Below are positions 55,056 to 63,493 of a stretch of 64,000 nt of DNA, one piece after another; within the stretch, counting starts at the first letter, position 1; the number at the start of each line of letters is the position of its first letter. The stretch is from assembly GCF_024519455.1 (NCBI RefSeq), contig NZ_JALJRY010000003.1, forward strand, positions 164,853 to 228,852, in the 5' to 3' direction. Source of the DNA: Streptomyces sp. STR69 (lineage in GTDB: Bacteria > Actinomycetota > Actinomycetes > Streptomycetales > Streptomycetaceae). The position numbers and the translations under genes were made by a program. The notes under the pieces were generated by a model that saw only the letters and a list, made by a program, of their open reading frames with translations, was not told the origin of the DNA and did not search any database.

Positions 55056-56075
55056 TCAGGCGACTTGCTCCGCCACCGGCAACGCCGCCCACACCATCCT
55101 TGCCGTCGCGACACCCCGGCCCGACTGCGCCGCGTCCACGCGGAGCTCGCCAGAGCCGCCACGTGAGGCGGGCTCGTAGCCGCTGTGCACCTGGAGCCGG
55201 ACGGGTGCGTCAAGTTCCGCGAACGCCAGGCAGTCGATGCTCGCCGCCGTCAGGAACACCGTGGGCTCGCCCGCTTCGCCGCACGAGGATGATGTACGGC
55301 TCAGAAGATGGCCGAGCTGACGGAAGCCTTCCAGCATCATCATCATGGGAACGTGATCGGTGGGGTGATCGAAAAGGATGGCATGCCCCACCGCCGCGCG
55401 GATCTGCCAGTCGCTCCGGCTGACCCGCTCGAGGACGCAGTCCTTCTCCCGCAGGCGCCCCACGCACGCGGCGGGAATCCTGGTCCCCTGTTGCGGCACC
55501 TGCGCCTCCGCGTCGGCGGCCGACGGCGCGCCGCGCCGTCGCAGAAGCCTGTATCGCTTGTCGTCCAAGGCGATCGCCGACACCGAGCCGCGGCCGCAGA
55601 CGCTCCCGGCGATGGTCAACTCCACGTCCACGCGCAGCGAGACCCGGTTCGGCGGCCGGCTCTCCAGTTCGGTCCAGCGTGCCTCCAGCACCGGCTGGAG
55701 CGGGACGTCGGTGACCCGGAACATCTCGGGATCGGTGATCTCGAACTGGAAATCGCTGCCGATGAAGTGGTGTGTGAGCGGTATGTCGTAATAGGCATGC
55801 GCCAGATAGACCATGGACTGGCGGACGGTCTCCACGAAGACCAGCGGATCTGTCAAGCCGCCGTTGTCCGGGTAGTACAGGGCATGATCTCGGGGCCACT
55901 GAGCCGCAACGAGGAACCGGTCTCCGCCGAGGGCCTGCGCGTCCGTGAGGAACACCTCGGAGACGGCGGCGCGATGGACCATGTGCCTGGGCACAGTCTG
56001 AAGGTGGCTGAGGTGGTGACGCGACACTTCTGGTATGTCGCTGCTTCCCATGGACAGGACTGACCTGTCACGCAT
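55056..56075 (-). CDS. AfsA family autoregulator (butyrolactone/butenolide) synthase
   Basis: 339 residues from ATG 56075 (GGGGGAG close upstream); ATG 56051 is an alternative. Two AfsA hot-dog repeats: HLQTVPRHMVHRAAVSEVFL then GLTDPLVFVETVRQSMVYLA, and CVLERVSRSDWQIRAAVGHA then FDHPTDHVPMMMMLEGFRQL. The paired HxxDH/PxxxMxEG-type segments are typical. AfsA enzymes join a beta-ketoacyl group to dihydroxyacetone phosphate to start signal synthesis. It is divergent from the receptor gene with one operator between, the classic layout of self-controlled signalling pairs. Confidence 0.92.
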   Translation of the reverse strand: MRDRSVLSMGSSDIPEVSRHHLSHLQTVPRHMVHRAAVSEVFLTDAQALGGDRFLVAAQWPRDHALYYPDNGGLTDPLVFVETVRQSMVYLAHAYYDIPLTHHFIGSDFQFEITDPEMFRVTDVPLQPVLEARWTELESRPPNRVSLRVDVELTIAGSVCGRGSVSAIALDDKRYRLLRRRGAPSAADAEAQVPQQGTRIPAACVGRLREKDCVLERVSRSDWQIRAAVGHAILFDHPTDHVPMMMMLEGFRQLGHLLSRTSSSCGEAGEPTVFLTAASIDCLAFAELDAPVRLQVHSGYEPASRGGSGELRVDAAQSGRGVATARMVWAALPVAEQVA

Positions 56076-56139
56076 AACTCCCCCATTGATTAGGCGTGGT
56101 GCAGGACCGTTGTCAGCCGACGCGGGGTGATGTGACAAT

Positions 56140-56157
56140 ATACCTTCGCGAAGGTAT
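56140..56157. promoter_or_regulatory. Autoregulator-type operator between afsA and receptor genes
   Basis: Perfect 18-bp palindrome ATACCTTCGCGAAGGTAT, 65 bp before the afsA-like start and 76 bp before the receptor start, so one bound dimer could control both. Confidence 0.85.
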
Positions 56158-56232
56158 TTACAAGCGCGGTCGAGAACCCCCACTCCGCCCGCGGACGAGC
56201 CGTGATCTGAGCTTTACAACGAAGGAGGTGCC

Positions 56233-56925
56233 ATGGCTTCGCGTCAAACAGCCAAGAACGAAGGCATGGGAGCGACCAACGCCAGGGGCACGCAGCTGAA
56301 ACAGGAACGTGCGCTGCAGACCCGGCAGACGGTGCTGGCCGCGGCGGCTCAGATGTTCGCAGATCACGGGTTTCCATCGGTGACGATCATGCAAGTGGCC
56401 GAGCACGCCCAGGTGACCAAAGGGGCGGTGTACTTCCACTTCGCCAATAAAGAGGCGCTCGCGCAGGCGGTGGTCGATGAGTTCTACCGACGGCTACCGA
56501 TCATCGTGGCACCGCCACTCGCGAAAGGCCTGCCTCCCCTACGGACGGTCAACGAAGTGCTGCACCTCACAGCCCTCGCCTTCAAGGACGACCTGGTGAT
56601 CCAAGCAGGTGCCCGGCTGCAGATCGAGCGGTCGTACATCAACGCGGAGCTGCCGCCGCCGTTCACCGCCTTCGAGGCCATGATCGAGGAACTGTTCACC
56701 CAGGCCGACGAGGAAGGCGCGCTGCAGTGCCGTCTCTCCCCCGCGGGCTATGCCCGAGTCCTGGTCGCCGCCTTCTTCGGTGCGCAACACATCTCTTGGG
56801 TCCAGTGCAACCGCACGGACATCGTGGACCGTGTCCGCGAGATCATCGAGGTGGTTGTCCCGACCAGGGCTGATCAGCCTCTTGCCGGGCGCCGACTTGC
56901 GCGTCCACTCCGGGGGCAACCGTAG
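56233..56925 (+). CDS. TetR-type autoregulator receptor
   Basis: 230 residues with AAGGAGGT before ATG 56233. The N-terminal HTH is of the ArpA/ScbR kind: LAAAAQMFADHGFPSVTIMQ, then VAEHAQVTKGAVYFHFANKE. The ligand domain shows IERSYINAELPPPFTAFEAM, where the Trp of many butyrolactone receptors (P(F/Y)xxW) is Phe. It should repress through the ATACCTTC boxes until the AfsA-derived ligand binds. No second pseudo-receptor gene is seen in the window. Confidence 0.9.
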   Translation: MASRQTAKNEGMGATNARGTQLKQERALQTRQTVLAAAAQMFADHGFPSVTIMQVAEHAQVTKGAVYFHFANKEALAQAVVDEFYRRLPIIVAPPLAKGLPPLRTVNEVLHLTALAFKDDLVIQAGARLQIERSYINAELPPPFTAFEAMIEELFTQADEEGALQCRLSPAGYARVLVAAFFGAQHISWVQCNRTDIVDRVREIIEVVVPTRADQPLAGRRLARPLRGQP

Positions 56926-57673
56926 CCATTGCGGTGGTCGACTCCACCGTCGCCGTCCTGCCCGTCTTCAGACAGCCCGGGAGTGCGCGTCCGCGCGGCG
57001 GGTCTCGCAGGACGGCGCGGAGCCGGTTGAGAACGCGCGTCCGTTCGTGGACCGGGGCGCCGTGCCGTTCGGTCGGCAGCCGCAGAATCGCAAACGGCGC
57101 CGCACCGCTCCCCGGACGGTCAGCCAACCGCGCACGCCATCGGCGCTGCCGTACAGGCAATCACCAACGCCGAAGCCATACGCGTCCTCCCTGGGACTTT
57201 TCAGGGGCTTTCAGTGCTGTCGGAGGGACTCGTGAGGGACTTTCCGCCGTCTGCCCCGGCAAGCCCCCATATCCGAACGTGGCGGCAGACGAGTCGGGCT
57301 GCACGCCGGGGATGATCACCACATCTCTACCACCTGGGCAGACATGCCGGCTGATCCGCTCGATGGCTACTTTGGTGGCTACTTTGGGCGCTACTTGACT
57401 CTCCGGCCAGGACCCACGCATGGTGCGGCCGCGCCACCCTCAACTGGGACTGCGCGAGCCCGGCAGGACGGTGACGTTCGAGCTGATCCAGACCGATCCC
57501 GCGCAGTAAGGAAGGCGGCCCGCCACCTACGGAACGTCCGGAGACCACGGCTACGGCGGTAACAGACTGCGAACAGAACCCTCTGCTTCGCAAGCACCGC
57601 AGCAACGTTCCCTACCTTCGCGCTGAGCCGCTCCCTGGGGAGTATGAACGGCGTTGGGTTCTAAGGTACGGCC
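56926..57673. other. Intergenic, no gene supported
   Basis: Several open frames exist, but none shows a family pattern or consistent codon bias. Near 57366-57399 a short repeated GGCTACTTTGG is seen twice. The end of the receptor operon and the start of the decayed DUF1707 gene frame it. Confidence 0.45.
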
Positions 57674-58262
57674 GTGAGCATCGAGGAGCCGCGGCCGAGC
57701 CGAGCGCGATCCGCGTCTGCTGCGTGTATCGCATGCGGACCGCGATCGGATGGTGGAGATCCTGCGGGATGCGGCGGCGGACGGCCGGCTGGACATCGAT
57801 GAGCTCGGCGAGCGGGCGGAGCGTGCGCTCACCGCGCGTATCTTCGCGGATCTGGAGCCGCTCGCGGAAGACCTGCCGGTCGCGGCGCCTGCTCCGCCGA
57901 CCGTCCGTGGTCCCGCCGCGACGGCTCCGGCGGACGGCGAGTTGGAACGGCGGCACGTGAACGGCGAGCGGCTTCACCGGGAGGGTGCGTGGATGGTGCC
58001 GCGCGTCATCAAGCTCGATGTGCACGGCGGCTCGGCGCGGCTGCCGGAGGGCGAGCAGAGCACGCTCCGCGTGTCGACGCACGGCACACCGGGATCAGCG
58101 GCCTGTGTTCATGAAGATGCGTCACCGAATGCGGTGTCGCATCAGAACCGCGTCACCAAGACACCCCCGGCCTCACGACCACACCGGCCCACCGGTCCAG
58201 CTGATCACCCGCAGCCTGCACCAGAACCCTGGCAGGCTCCTGCACGCCGGATTCTTCCGTGA
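57674..58262 (+). pseudogene. DUF1707 protein with N-terminal frameshift
   Basis: A GTG start at 57674 (VSIEEPRPS) leads into a frame without pattern, while another frame holds DPRLLRVSHADRDRMVEILR then DAAADGRLDIDELGERAERA and DLEPLAEDLP, the DUF1707 (SHOCT-like) domain. A base change near 57700 splits them. The C-terminal part after about 58070 no longer resembles the usual beta-repeat domain. DUF1707 proteins are small membrane or envelope-associated proteins of unknown function. Confidence 0.55.
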
Positions 58263-58675
58263 CCTCCTCGCCCATCACCTCACCAGCGAACAGGTCACCG
58301 CCCAACCCGAGACGGCCACCTACTGGGGCCGCTACGCGGAGCGGCACTCCTACGACTCGGAGCCGCAGGAGACCGCCTTTACCAGGACGATGACGGCGGA
58401 TCCGGCCGCGGGAGCAGCGCCTGAGCCGGTACGGCGACGGCACGCGCACGACGACATCCGGCGTGTGCCCACAGAGCGATGGCGGAACCCCCCGCACCAC
58501 CGGTCCCGGAGGATCTCGGAGCGGCAGTGCGGGGAGCGGCCTCGTACACGAGAACAACCACTTGCCTTCGGGACGCCAGTCAGGCCGTTCGGCACGCGGC
58601 CCGAACCGGAAGGCGGTCGGGATGAGCGCGGCCGGGCCGACCGGAATCGGCTCCGGCGTCGCGCCGAGCGCATTC
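58263..58675. other. Intergenic, no gene supported
   Basis: A frame around 58190-58390 reads LITRSLHQNPGRLLHAGFFR then DLLAHHLTSEQVTAQPETAT and could be a remnant, but I do not recognise it and no start is visible. The remainder is Arg/Pro-rich noise. Confidence 0.35.
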
Positions 58676-60010
58676 TCAGCGCGCGGTCTGCCGGGCCGCG
58701 CGGATGCAGGTGTCGAGGATGTCGACGGCGGTGTCGACGTCGGCGTCACTGTGGTCCGCCATCGCCTGCATGCGGAAGCGGGCCGCGTCGGAGGCGACCG
58801 CCGGCTGCTCGACGAGGTGCGCGACGAGCCCGGCGCGGGCGATGAGACCGGAGGCCGTACGGCCGGTGGGGGTGTCGCCGATGAGGACCGGGACGACCGG
58901 GCAGACCACGTCGCCCATGACCTCCAGACCGCGGGCGGTCAGTCCCTCGCGCAGCCGGGTGGCGACGGCCGCGACCGCCGCCCGGCGCCGGGCACCCTCG
59001 GGCGACTTCACGATGGACAGGGACGCGAGGGCCACCGCGGTCTGTACGGGGGTGATGGCGCTGGAGAAGGTCTGCGGACCGCCGAACATCCGCACGTATT
59101 CCCGCGCCGAGGCCGACGGCGTGGCCAGGAAGCCGCCGGTGGTGGCGAACGTCTTGGAGAAGGCGCCGACCACGAAGTCGACCTCGCCGAGGGTGCCGTG
59201 CACCTCCAGCTGTCCGCCGCCGAACTCGCCCATGGCACCGAAGTCGTGAGCCACGTCGACCATCAGCTGGGCGCCGAACTCGCGGCAGATGCCAAGCAGT
59301 TCGGCCAGCTGTGGGGTGTCGGAGTCCATGGAGAACACGCCCTCGGTGACGACGAGGACGGCGTTGGCGGTGTCGGTCGCGCGGATCTTCGCCAGATGGC
59401 GCCGTACGGCGTCGTTGTCGAGGTGCCGGAAGAACTCCACGCTCGCTCCGCTCGCGGCGGCGCCCTGGCGCAGCGAGTCATGGGACAACTTGTCGAGCAG
59501 GATGTGATCTCGGCGGTGCATCAGTGCCCGGATGGTGCCGAAGCCGGACGCCCAGCCGGTCGGGAAGAGCGCCACATGCTCGGTGCGCAGAGCCTCGGCG
59601 AGCCCGGCCTCCAGCGCCCGGCTGATCGGGGTCGCTCCGCCCAGAGCCGGGGAGCCGGCGGTGAGCGGGCCGTAGTCGCGCAGGGCCTGGTGGGCAGCGT
59701 CGAGGACGGCGGGGTGGGAACTGAGGGAAAGGTAGTCCTGGCCGCCGAAGTTGGGACCTTGGGTGACGACCCCGGTGTCGGAGACGACGGTCGCACGGGT
59801 CGTCAACGCGGCGGTCTCGTAGTGGCGGAAGTACGGCCAAAGGTCGGCCTGTTCGCGGTCCCGCTGCCAGGCCAGGTAGGCGTCGTTGCGGCTGGTCAGA
59901 TCGGATCCGGACACTACGCGAAAGCGCATGATGTCCTTCTCCTGGGCCTCGGTCCGCCGGTCGCCGAGCGGCCCGGCCGCGGGGGTGGTGCCGGGCACGG
60001 TGGTGGTCAT
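58676..60010 (-). CDS. Alpha-oxoamine synthase family PLP enzyme
   Basis: 444 residues from ATG 60010 (GAGGAG upstream). Fold-type I PLP enzyme with QDYLSLSSHPAVLDAAHQAL, SRALEAGLAEALRTEHVALF, VVTEGVFSMDSDTPQLAELL, the cofactor Asp/His in VDVAHDFGAMG (Asp252, His255) and Schiff-base Lys286 in GAFSKTFATTGGF. These are the marks of KBL/BioF/HemA-type alpha-oxoamine synthases, which join an acyl thioester to an amino acid with loss of CO2. No biotin or heme gene is nearby, so it may act in secondary metabolism, e.g. on a short polyketide thioester (inference). It is about 40 residues longer at the N-terminus than BioF. Confidence 0.9.
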   Translation of the reverse strand: MTTTVPGTTPAAGPLGDRRTEAQEKDIMRFRVVSGSDLTSRNDAYLAWQRDREQADLWPYFRHYETAALTTRATVVSDTGVVTQGPNFGGQDYLSLSSHPAVLDAAHQALRDYGPLTAGSPALGGATPISRALEAGLAEALRTEHVALFPTGWASGFGTIRALMHRRDHILLDKLSHDSLRQGAAASGASVEFFRHLDNDAVRRHLAKIRATDTANAVLVVTEGVFSMDSDTPQLAELLGICREFGAQLMVDVAHDFGAMGEFGGGQLEVHGTLGEVDFVVGAFSKTFATTGGFLATPSASAREYVRMFGGPQTFSSAITPVQTAVALASLSIVKSPEGARRRAAVAAVATRLREGLTARGLEVMGDVVCPVVPVLIGDTPTGRTASGLIARAGLVAHLVEQPAVASDAARFRMQAMADHSDADVDTAVDILDTCIRAARQTAR

Positions 60011-60327
60011 GTTCGTCAGCTCCTCGGTGCGGGCATGTGGGGGCCCGCTGCGCGAGCGCCGGTCAGGCGCCCTCGGCGACGTTACGGCCCAGATCAGGGC
60101 CAACTGCCTCTCGTTGACGGGGCTTTGATGGGGGGCGAGCCCTTTCTAACGTCGGCCTTACCGAGGTCTTGAGCTTCACGGCGCCTACTCCGGCCGGGAC
60201 GCGCGGGTCACCCCCGCCCCGGCCGCCACCGAGGACCGCACGGTCAGGCGCCTCAACGAACTCGCCGACCTCCTTGTCGGCCGCGGCGCCGCTCGAACAC
60301 CCCTTACGCCCGAGGGAGTTGACGCAT
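60011..60327. promoter_or_regulatory. Divergent upstream region between PLP synthase and bL37-like gene
   Basis: 317 bp. Leftward strand text GGGCCGTAACGTCGCC near 60075-60095 resembles GCGTAACGTC before CCR and may be a promoter. On the rightward strand a frame reads RTVRRLNELADLLVGRGAAR then TPLTPEGVDAYV, possibly a gene fragment, with no start in view. Confidence 0.35.
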
Positions 60328-60405
60328 ATGTCCAAGCGCGCCCGCAAGAAGAAGGCCCGCCGAAAGAAGAAGGCCAACTACGGCTCCAAGGCCGGCGGTC
60401 ACTGA
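60328..60405 (+). CDS. bL37-like tiny basic ribosomal protein
   Basis: 25 residues, from MSKRARKKKARRKKKAN to the end YGSKAGGH, with GAGGGAG upstream of ATG 60328. The Lys/Arg run followed by a short AN(H/Y)G..tail is the pattern of the actinobacterial 50S protein bL37 (about 24 residues). The tail differs from the usual GKRPN ending, so this could be a second or variant copy. A hairpin follows the stop. Confidence 0.65.
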   Translation: MSKRARKKKARRKKKANYGSKAGGH

Positions 60406-60414
60406 CCCGACCGG

Positions 60415-60474
60415 AGGGGCGGGCGAACGGACGAGACCGGTCACACGCCTCACGCCGTCTCCGCCCGCCCTTCC
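60415..60474 (+). terminator. Inverted repeat after the bL37-like gene
   Basis: AGGGGCGGGCG and CGCCCGCCCTT can pair across a loop of about 38 bases, starting 10 bases after the stop. Plausible terminator with a long loop. Confidence 0.35.
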
Positions 60475-60499
60475 CTGTCACCTGGCTCAGGAGGTACCG

Positions 60500-61218
60500 A
60501 TGGTCGAACTCGCACCCCGCCAACTACCCGCCCTCAGCCGCTGGTTCCCTGCCGGAGTCCCCGGCCGGGCCACGATCGGCGAGCACGTTCTCACCACGGG
60601 CGTCGGCCAATGGCGGGCGGACCGTGAGCACCAACCACACGTCATCGCCGTCTCCTGTGCCGGCCAGGTCGTACTGCGCGGCGCCCCGGACGCACTCGGC
60701 CCGAAGAACTGGCGTCCCTGGCGAACACCCACATCAACGCCCCCGCCCGCTTCCTTCCGACCCTCGGCGCCGCCTTCGACCGCCTCATCCAGCGGGAACG
60801 CATGGTGTGGACCCTCCAGGCCGATCCTCAACGTCACACCGTCCCCCGCGAAGTATCCGTACGTCGCCTCGAACCCGCCGACACAGACGCACTGCTCGCC
60901 CTCGGTCCGGACTCGGCCTGGATCCACGCCAGTTGGGGCGACCCGCTGAGTCTCGCGGCCTCCGGCCACGGCTGGGCGGCCGTGGACCGGAAGGGGCGGG
61001 TGCCGGCCATCGCCTGCACGTACTTCCGCGGCACACGCTACGAGGACATCACAGGACGCGGCCACGTCCCCAGTTGGAACTGCTCCGTGTTGAACCGGGC
61101 CGGGCGCCTCCTGGCCGCCTGGGCCGCGGGATTCCGGCTGGTGCGCGAGTACGTCCACTACGCGGTCGGGAGTCCCGTACATCAGAGTCGGCTCGCCGCG
61201 CCGAGCCGATACCCATGA
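60500..61218 (+). pseudogene. GNAT acetyltransferase, frameshifted and internally deleted
   Basis: ATG 60500 with AGGAGG begins a good reading (VELAPRQLPALSRWFPAGVP, HVIAVSCAGQVVLRGAPDAL). Near 60710 the frame changes to THINAPARFLPTLGAAFDRL, then VPREVSVRRLEPADTDALLA and HGWAAVDRKGRVPAIACTYF. After YEDI the acetyl-CoA-binding middle is missing and the text resumes at PSWNCSVLNRAGRLLA, ending FRLVREYVHYAV. One frameshift and one deletion of about 25-30 codons have inactivated it. Confidence 0.7.
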
Positions 61219-61337
61219 TGCCGTTCCTGAAGACGAAGGCCGGTCCGGGGAACGAGTACCTCAACTGCGAAGGCGCATCCAACATGAGTCCCGACGCGGT
61301 ACAGATACGCCGCCAGAACCGGAACATGTACTGGTAG
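61215..61337 (+). CDS. Possible 40-residue ORF, unrecognised
   Basis: Starts MMPFLKTKAGPGNEYLNCEG and ends RRQNRNMYW. Its amino-acid mix (Asn, Tyr, Met, Lys) is less GC-driven than surrounding noise frames, but no clear RBS precedes it. It could be the 3' end of a vanished gene. No function suggested. Confidence 0.2.
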   Translation: MMPFLKTKAGPGNEYLNCEGASNMSPDAVQIRRQNRNMYW

Positions 61338-61403
61338 ACCGCTCTGTCGGTACTCCAGTACAGGCCGAAGAGCCGTCACTGCTCCCTCTAGTAAGAGGCG
61401 GGA

Positions 61404-62882
61404 TCAGGCATCGCCGACGGAAGTAGCGACCGACGTGAGCTTGTTGAAGCGCGGCAGGGCGGCGGCGCCGACCGCGAGGAGGGCGACGATGGACATCTGC
61501 ACGTACTCGACTCCGGCGAACGCGTGGGCGACGTTGTGCGGTGCCAGGGTCAGATACAGGGTGCCGAGGGTGGCCACACCGAGGGCGAGACCGCTCTGTT
61601 GCAGAGTGATCAGCACGCCGCTGCCGACACCGGCCAGGTGGGTGGGAACGTCGGCGAGGACGCTGCGGAACAGTCCGGCGAACAGCATCGACTGTCCGGC
61701 ACCGACCAGGGCCAGCGGTACGGCCATCCCCCATAGGCTGACGTGCGGCCAGTTCCCGAGCAGGAGCGTCACCAGTGAGGCCAGTCCGGCGAGTTGGACG
61801 ACGGCGCCGGCGGACAGCGCGGCCCGGCCGAACCGTGTGATCAGGCGGGGCGCGACCAAGGAGCCGGCGAAGAAGAGCAGGGCCATCGGCAGGATCGCCA
61901 GCCCGCTGTGCAGGGCGTCGGCGTGCAGGCCGTTCTGGACCGTGAGGGCGAAGACAAACATGAACGCGCCGAAGCCGACGCTGAAAGCGAACACCATGGT
62001 CAGGCCGCGGGACATCGACGGCAGGCGCAACAAGGACGGCGGCAGCAGCGGAACCTCGCCGCGCCGTTCGGTGCGCTTCTCGACGACGTAGGTGGCGGCG
62101 CCCAGGACGACCGCGACGGCGAGCAGCAGCCAGGTCCACCACGGCCAGCCCAGGGAGTGACCTTCGGTCAGCGGCACGAGCAGGGCGGTCAGGGTGGCGG
62201 CGAACAGCACGGTGCCTGCCAGGTCGATGCCGACCGAGTGGTGCGAGCGGGTGTCGGGCACGATCCGGGCCGCCACGAACAGCACCACCACACCGATGGG
62301 TACGTTGACCAGGAAGATCGGGCGCCAGGACGTTCCGGCGATGTCGGCGCCGATCAGCAGGCCGCCCACCAACTGCCCGACCACGGCGGCGATTCCGGAG
62401 GTGGCTCCGTACAGGGCCACGGCGCGGGACTTGCGCTCTCCTTCCAGGACATGGTGGAAGGTCGCCAGGACTTGCGGGATGAGCAGGGCGGCGGTGGCGC
62501 CCTGGACGATGCGGGCCGCGATCAGCGCACCCACGTTCGGGGCGACACCGCAGGTCAGCGATGCCAGCACGAAGCCCACGAGCGCCCCGAGGAAGACACG
62601 GCGGCGGCCGTAGCGGTCACCGAGTCGGCCCCCGAGGACCAGCAGGGTCGCGTACGCGACGCCGTACCCGGCGATCACCAGCTCCAGCGACGACGCGGAG
62701 GCGTGCAGCGAGGCGTCGATGCTGGGCAGGGCCACATTGGTGATGAAGAAGTCCATGATCGGCAGGAACGCGCCGACCAGCAGGATGAAGACCCCGACCG
62801 GGTGGAGGCCACCGGCGCGAGCCGTGGCATGGGGCGAGAGTGCTGCCCTCCCGGTACGCCGGGAAGAAGTGGTTGTCGTCAT
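61404..62882 (-). CDS. MFS multidrug exporter, DHA2 type
   Basis: 492 residues, about 14 membrane helices. First helix GVFILLVGAFLPIMDFFITN then VALPSIDASLHAS; motif A GGRLGDRYGRRRVFLGALVG; motif C-like ARIVQGATAALLIPQVLATF. Divergent from a MarR gene with an operator between, the usual arrangement for a MarR-controlled drug pump. It could serve the cluster or be independent. Confidence 0.92.
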   Translation of the reverse strand: MTTTTSSRRTGRAALSPHATARAGGLHPVGVFILLVGAFLPIMDFFITNVALPSIDASLHASASSLELVIAGYGVAYATLLVLGGRLGDRYGRRRVFLGALVGFVLASLTCGVAPNVGALIAARIVQGATAALLIPQVLATFHHVLEGERKSRAVALYGATSGIAAVVGQLVGGLLIGADIAGTSWRPIFLVNVPIGVVVLFVAARIVPDTRSHHSVGIDLAGTVLFAATLTALLVPLTEGHSLGWPWWTWLLLAVAVVLGAATYVVEKRTERRGEVPLLPPSLLRLPSMSRGLTMVFAFSVGFGAFMFVFALTVQNGLHADALHSGLAILPMALLFFAGSLVAPRLITRFGRAALSAGAVVQLAGLASLVTLLLGNWPHVSLWGMAVPLALVGAGQSMLFAGLFRSVLADVPTHLAGVGSGVLITLQQSGLALGVATLGTLYLTLAPHNVAHAFAGVEYVQMSIVALLAVGAAALPRFNKLTSVATSVGDA

Positions 62883-62902
62883 GACAGCTCCGAGAGAACG
62901 GA

Positions 62903-62920
62903 AGTTATGAGCTCATAACT
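62903..62920. promoter_or_regulatory. MarR-type palindromic operator
   Basis: AGTTATGAGCTCATAACT is a perfect 18-bp palindrome, 20 bp before the exporter start. A looser second copy (ATGAACTCATAATGAG) follows at about 62921-62936. Both lie between the divergent exporter and MarR genes. Confidence 0.8.
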
Positions 62921-62983
62921 ATGAACTCATAATGAGTATGTGCCCATAACTACTTGCCGGCAACCCCGTACCCTGGAGCCGTG

Positions 62984-63493
62984 ATGAAGGACCATGCGCA
63001 CCAGACAGGCCCGACACCAGGACCGGACCACGAGCAACGGTGGGCCGAGCTGGCCGACCTCACGCTGATCATCAGCCGCGAGATCCAGTTCCGCGGCTAC
63101 ACCGACGAGCGGGCCGTCCCACTGTCCCCGTCCGAAGGCATGGTGATGCGCTACCTGCAGCACGAGCCCGCCGCCCCGCCCAGCCGCATCGCCACAGCGA
63201 CCGGACTGCAGCGCACCAACCTCTCCACCGTCCTGGGCGGACTGGAGCGCAAGGGCCTGATCGAGCGACACACCGACCCGGGCGACGGCCGCGGGGTGAC
63301 CGTCCACACCACCGAACGCGGACGCGCCAACTACGCCCTTGTCCGCCGGGAATGGGCAACGGCCGTCTCCACAGCCGCCGACCACGACGCCGAACACCTC
63401 GACGCTGCCCTCACCCTGCTCACCGCCGTGGAGACCGGACTGGCCAGGACGCGACCACAGGCCCGCGCCACACGTCCGGCAACAGAGACCTGA
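62984..63493 (+). CDS. MarR family transcriptional regulator
   Basis: 169 residues from ATG 62984. Winged HTH with VPLSPSEGMVMRYLQHEPAA, then PPSRIATATGLQRTNLSTVL (recognition helix) and the wing GLIERHTDPGDGRGVTVHTT. A C-terminal dimer helix ends in a Thr/Arg-rich tail. It most likely represses the divergent DHA2 exporter through the 62903 palindrome. Confidence 0.92.
   Translation: MKDHAHQTGPTPGPDHEQRWAELADLTLIISREIQFRGYTDERAVPLSPSEGMVMRYLQHEPAAPPSRIATATGLQRTNLSTVLGGLERKGLIERHTDPGDGRGVTVHTTERGRANYALVRREWATAVSTAADHDAEHLDAALTLLTAVETGLARTRPQARATRPATET

Noticed and set aside
57161..57421. Possible integrase end or attachment site around repeated GGCTACTTTGG
   Set aside because: No integrase motif, no tRNA cloverleaf and no matching second site were found.
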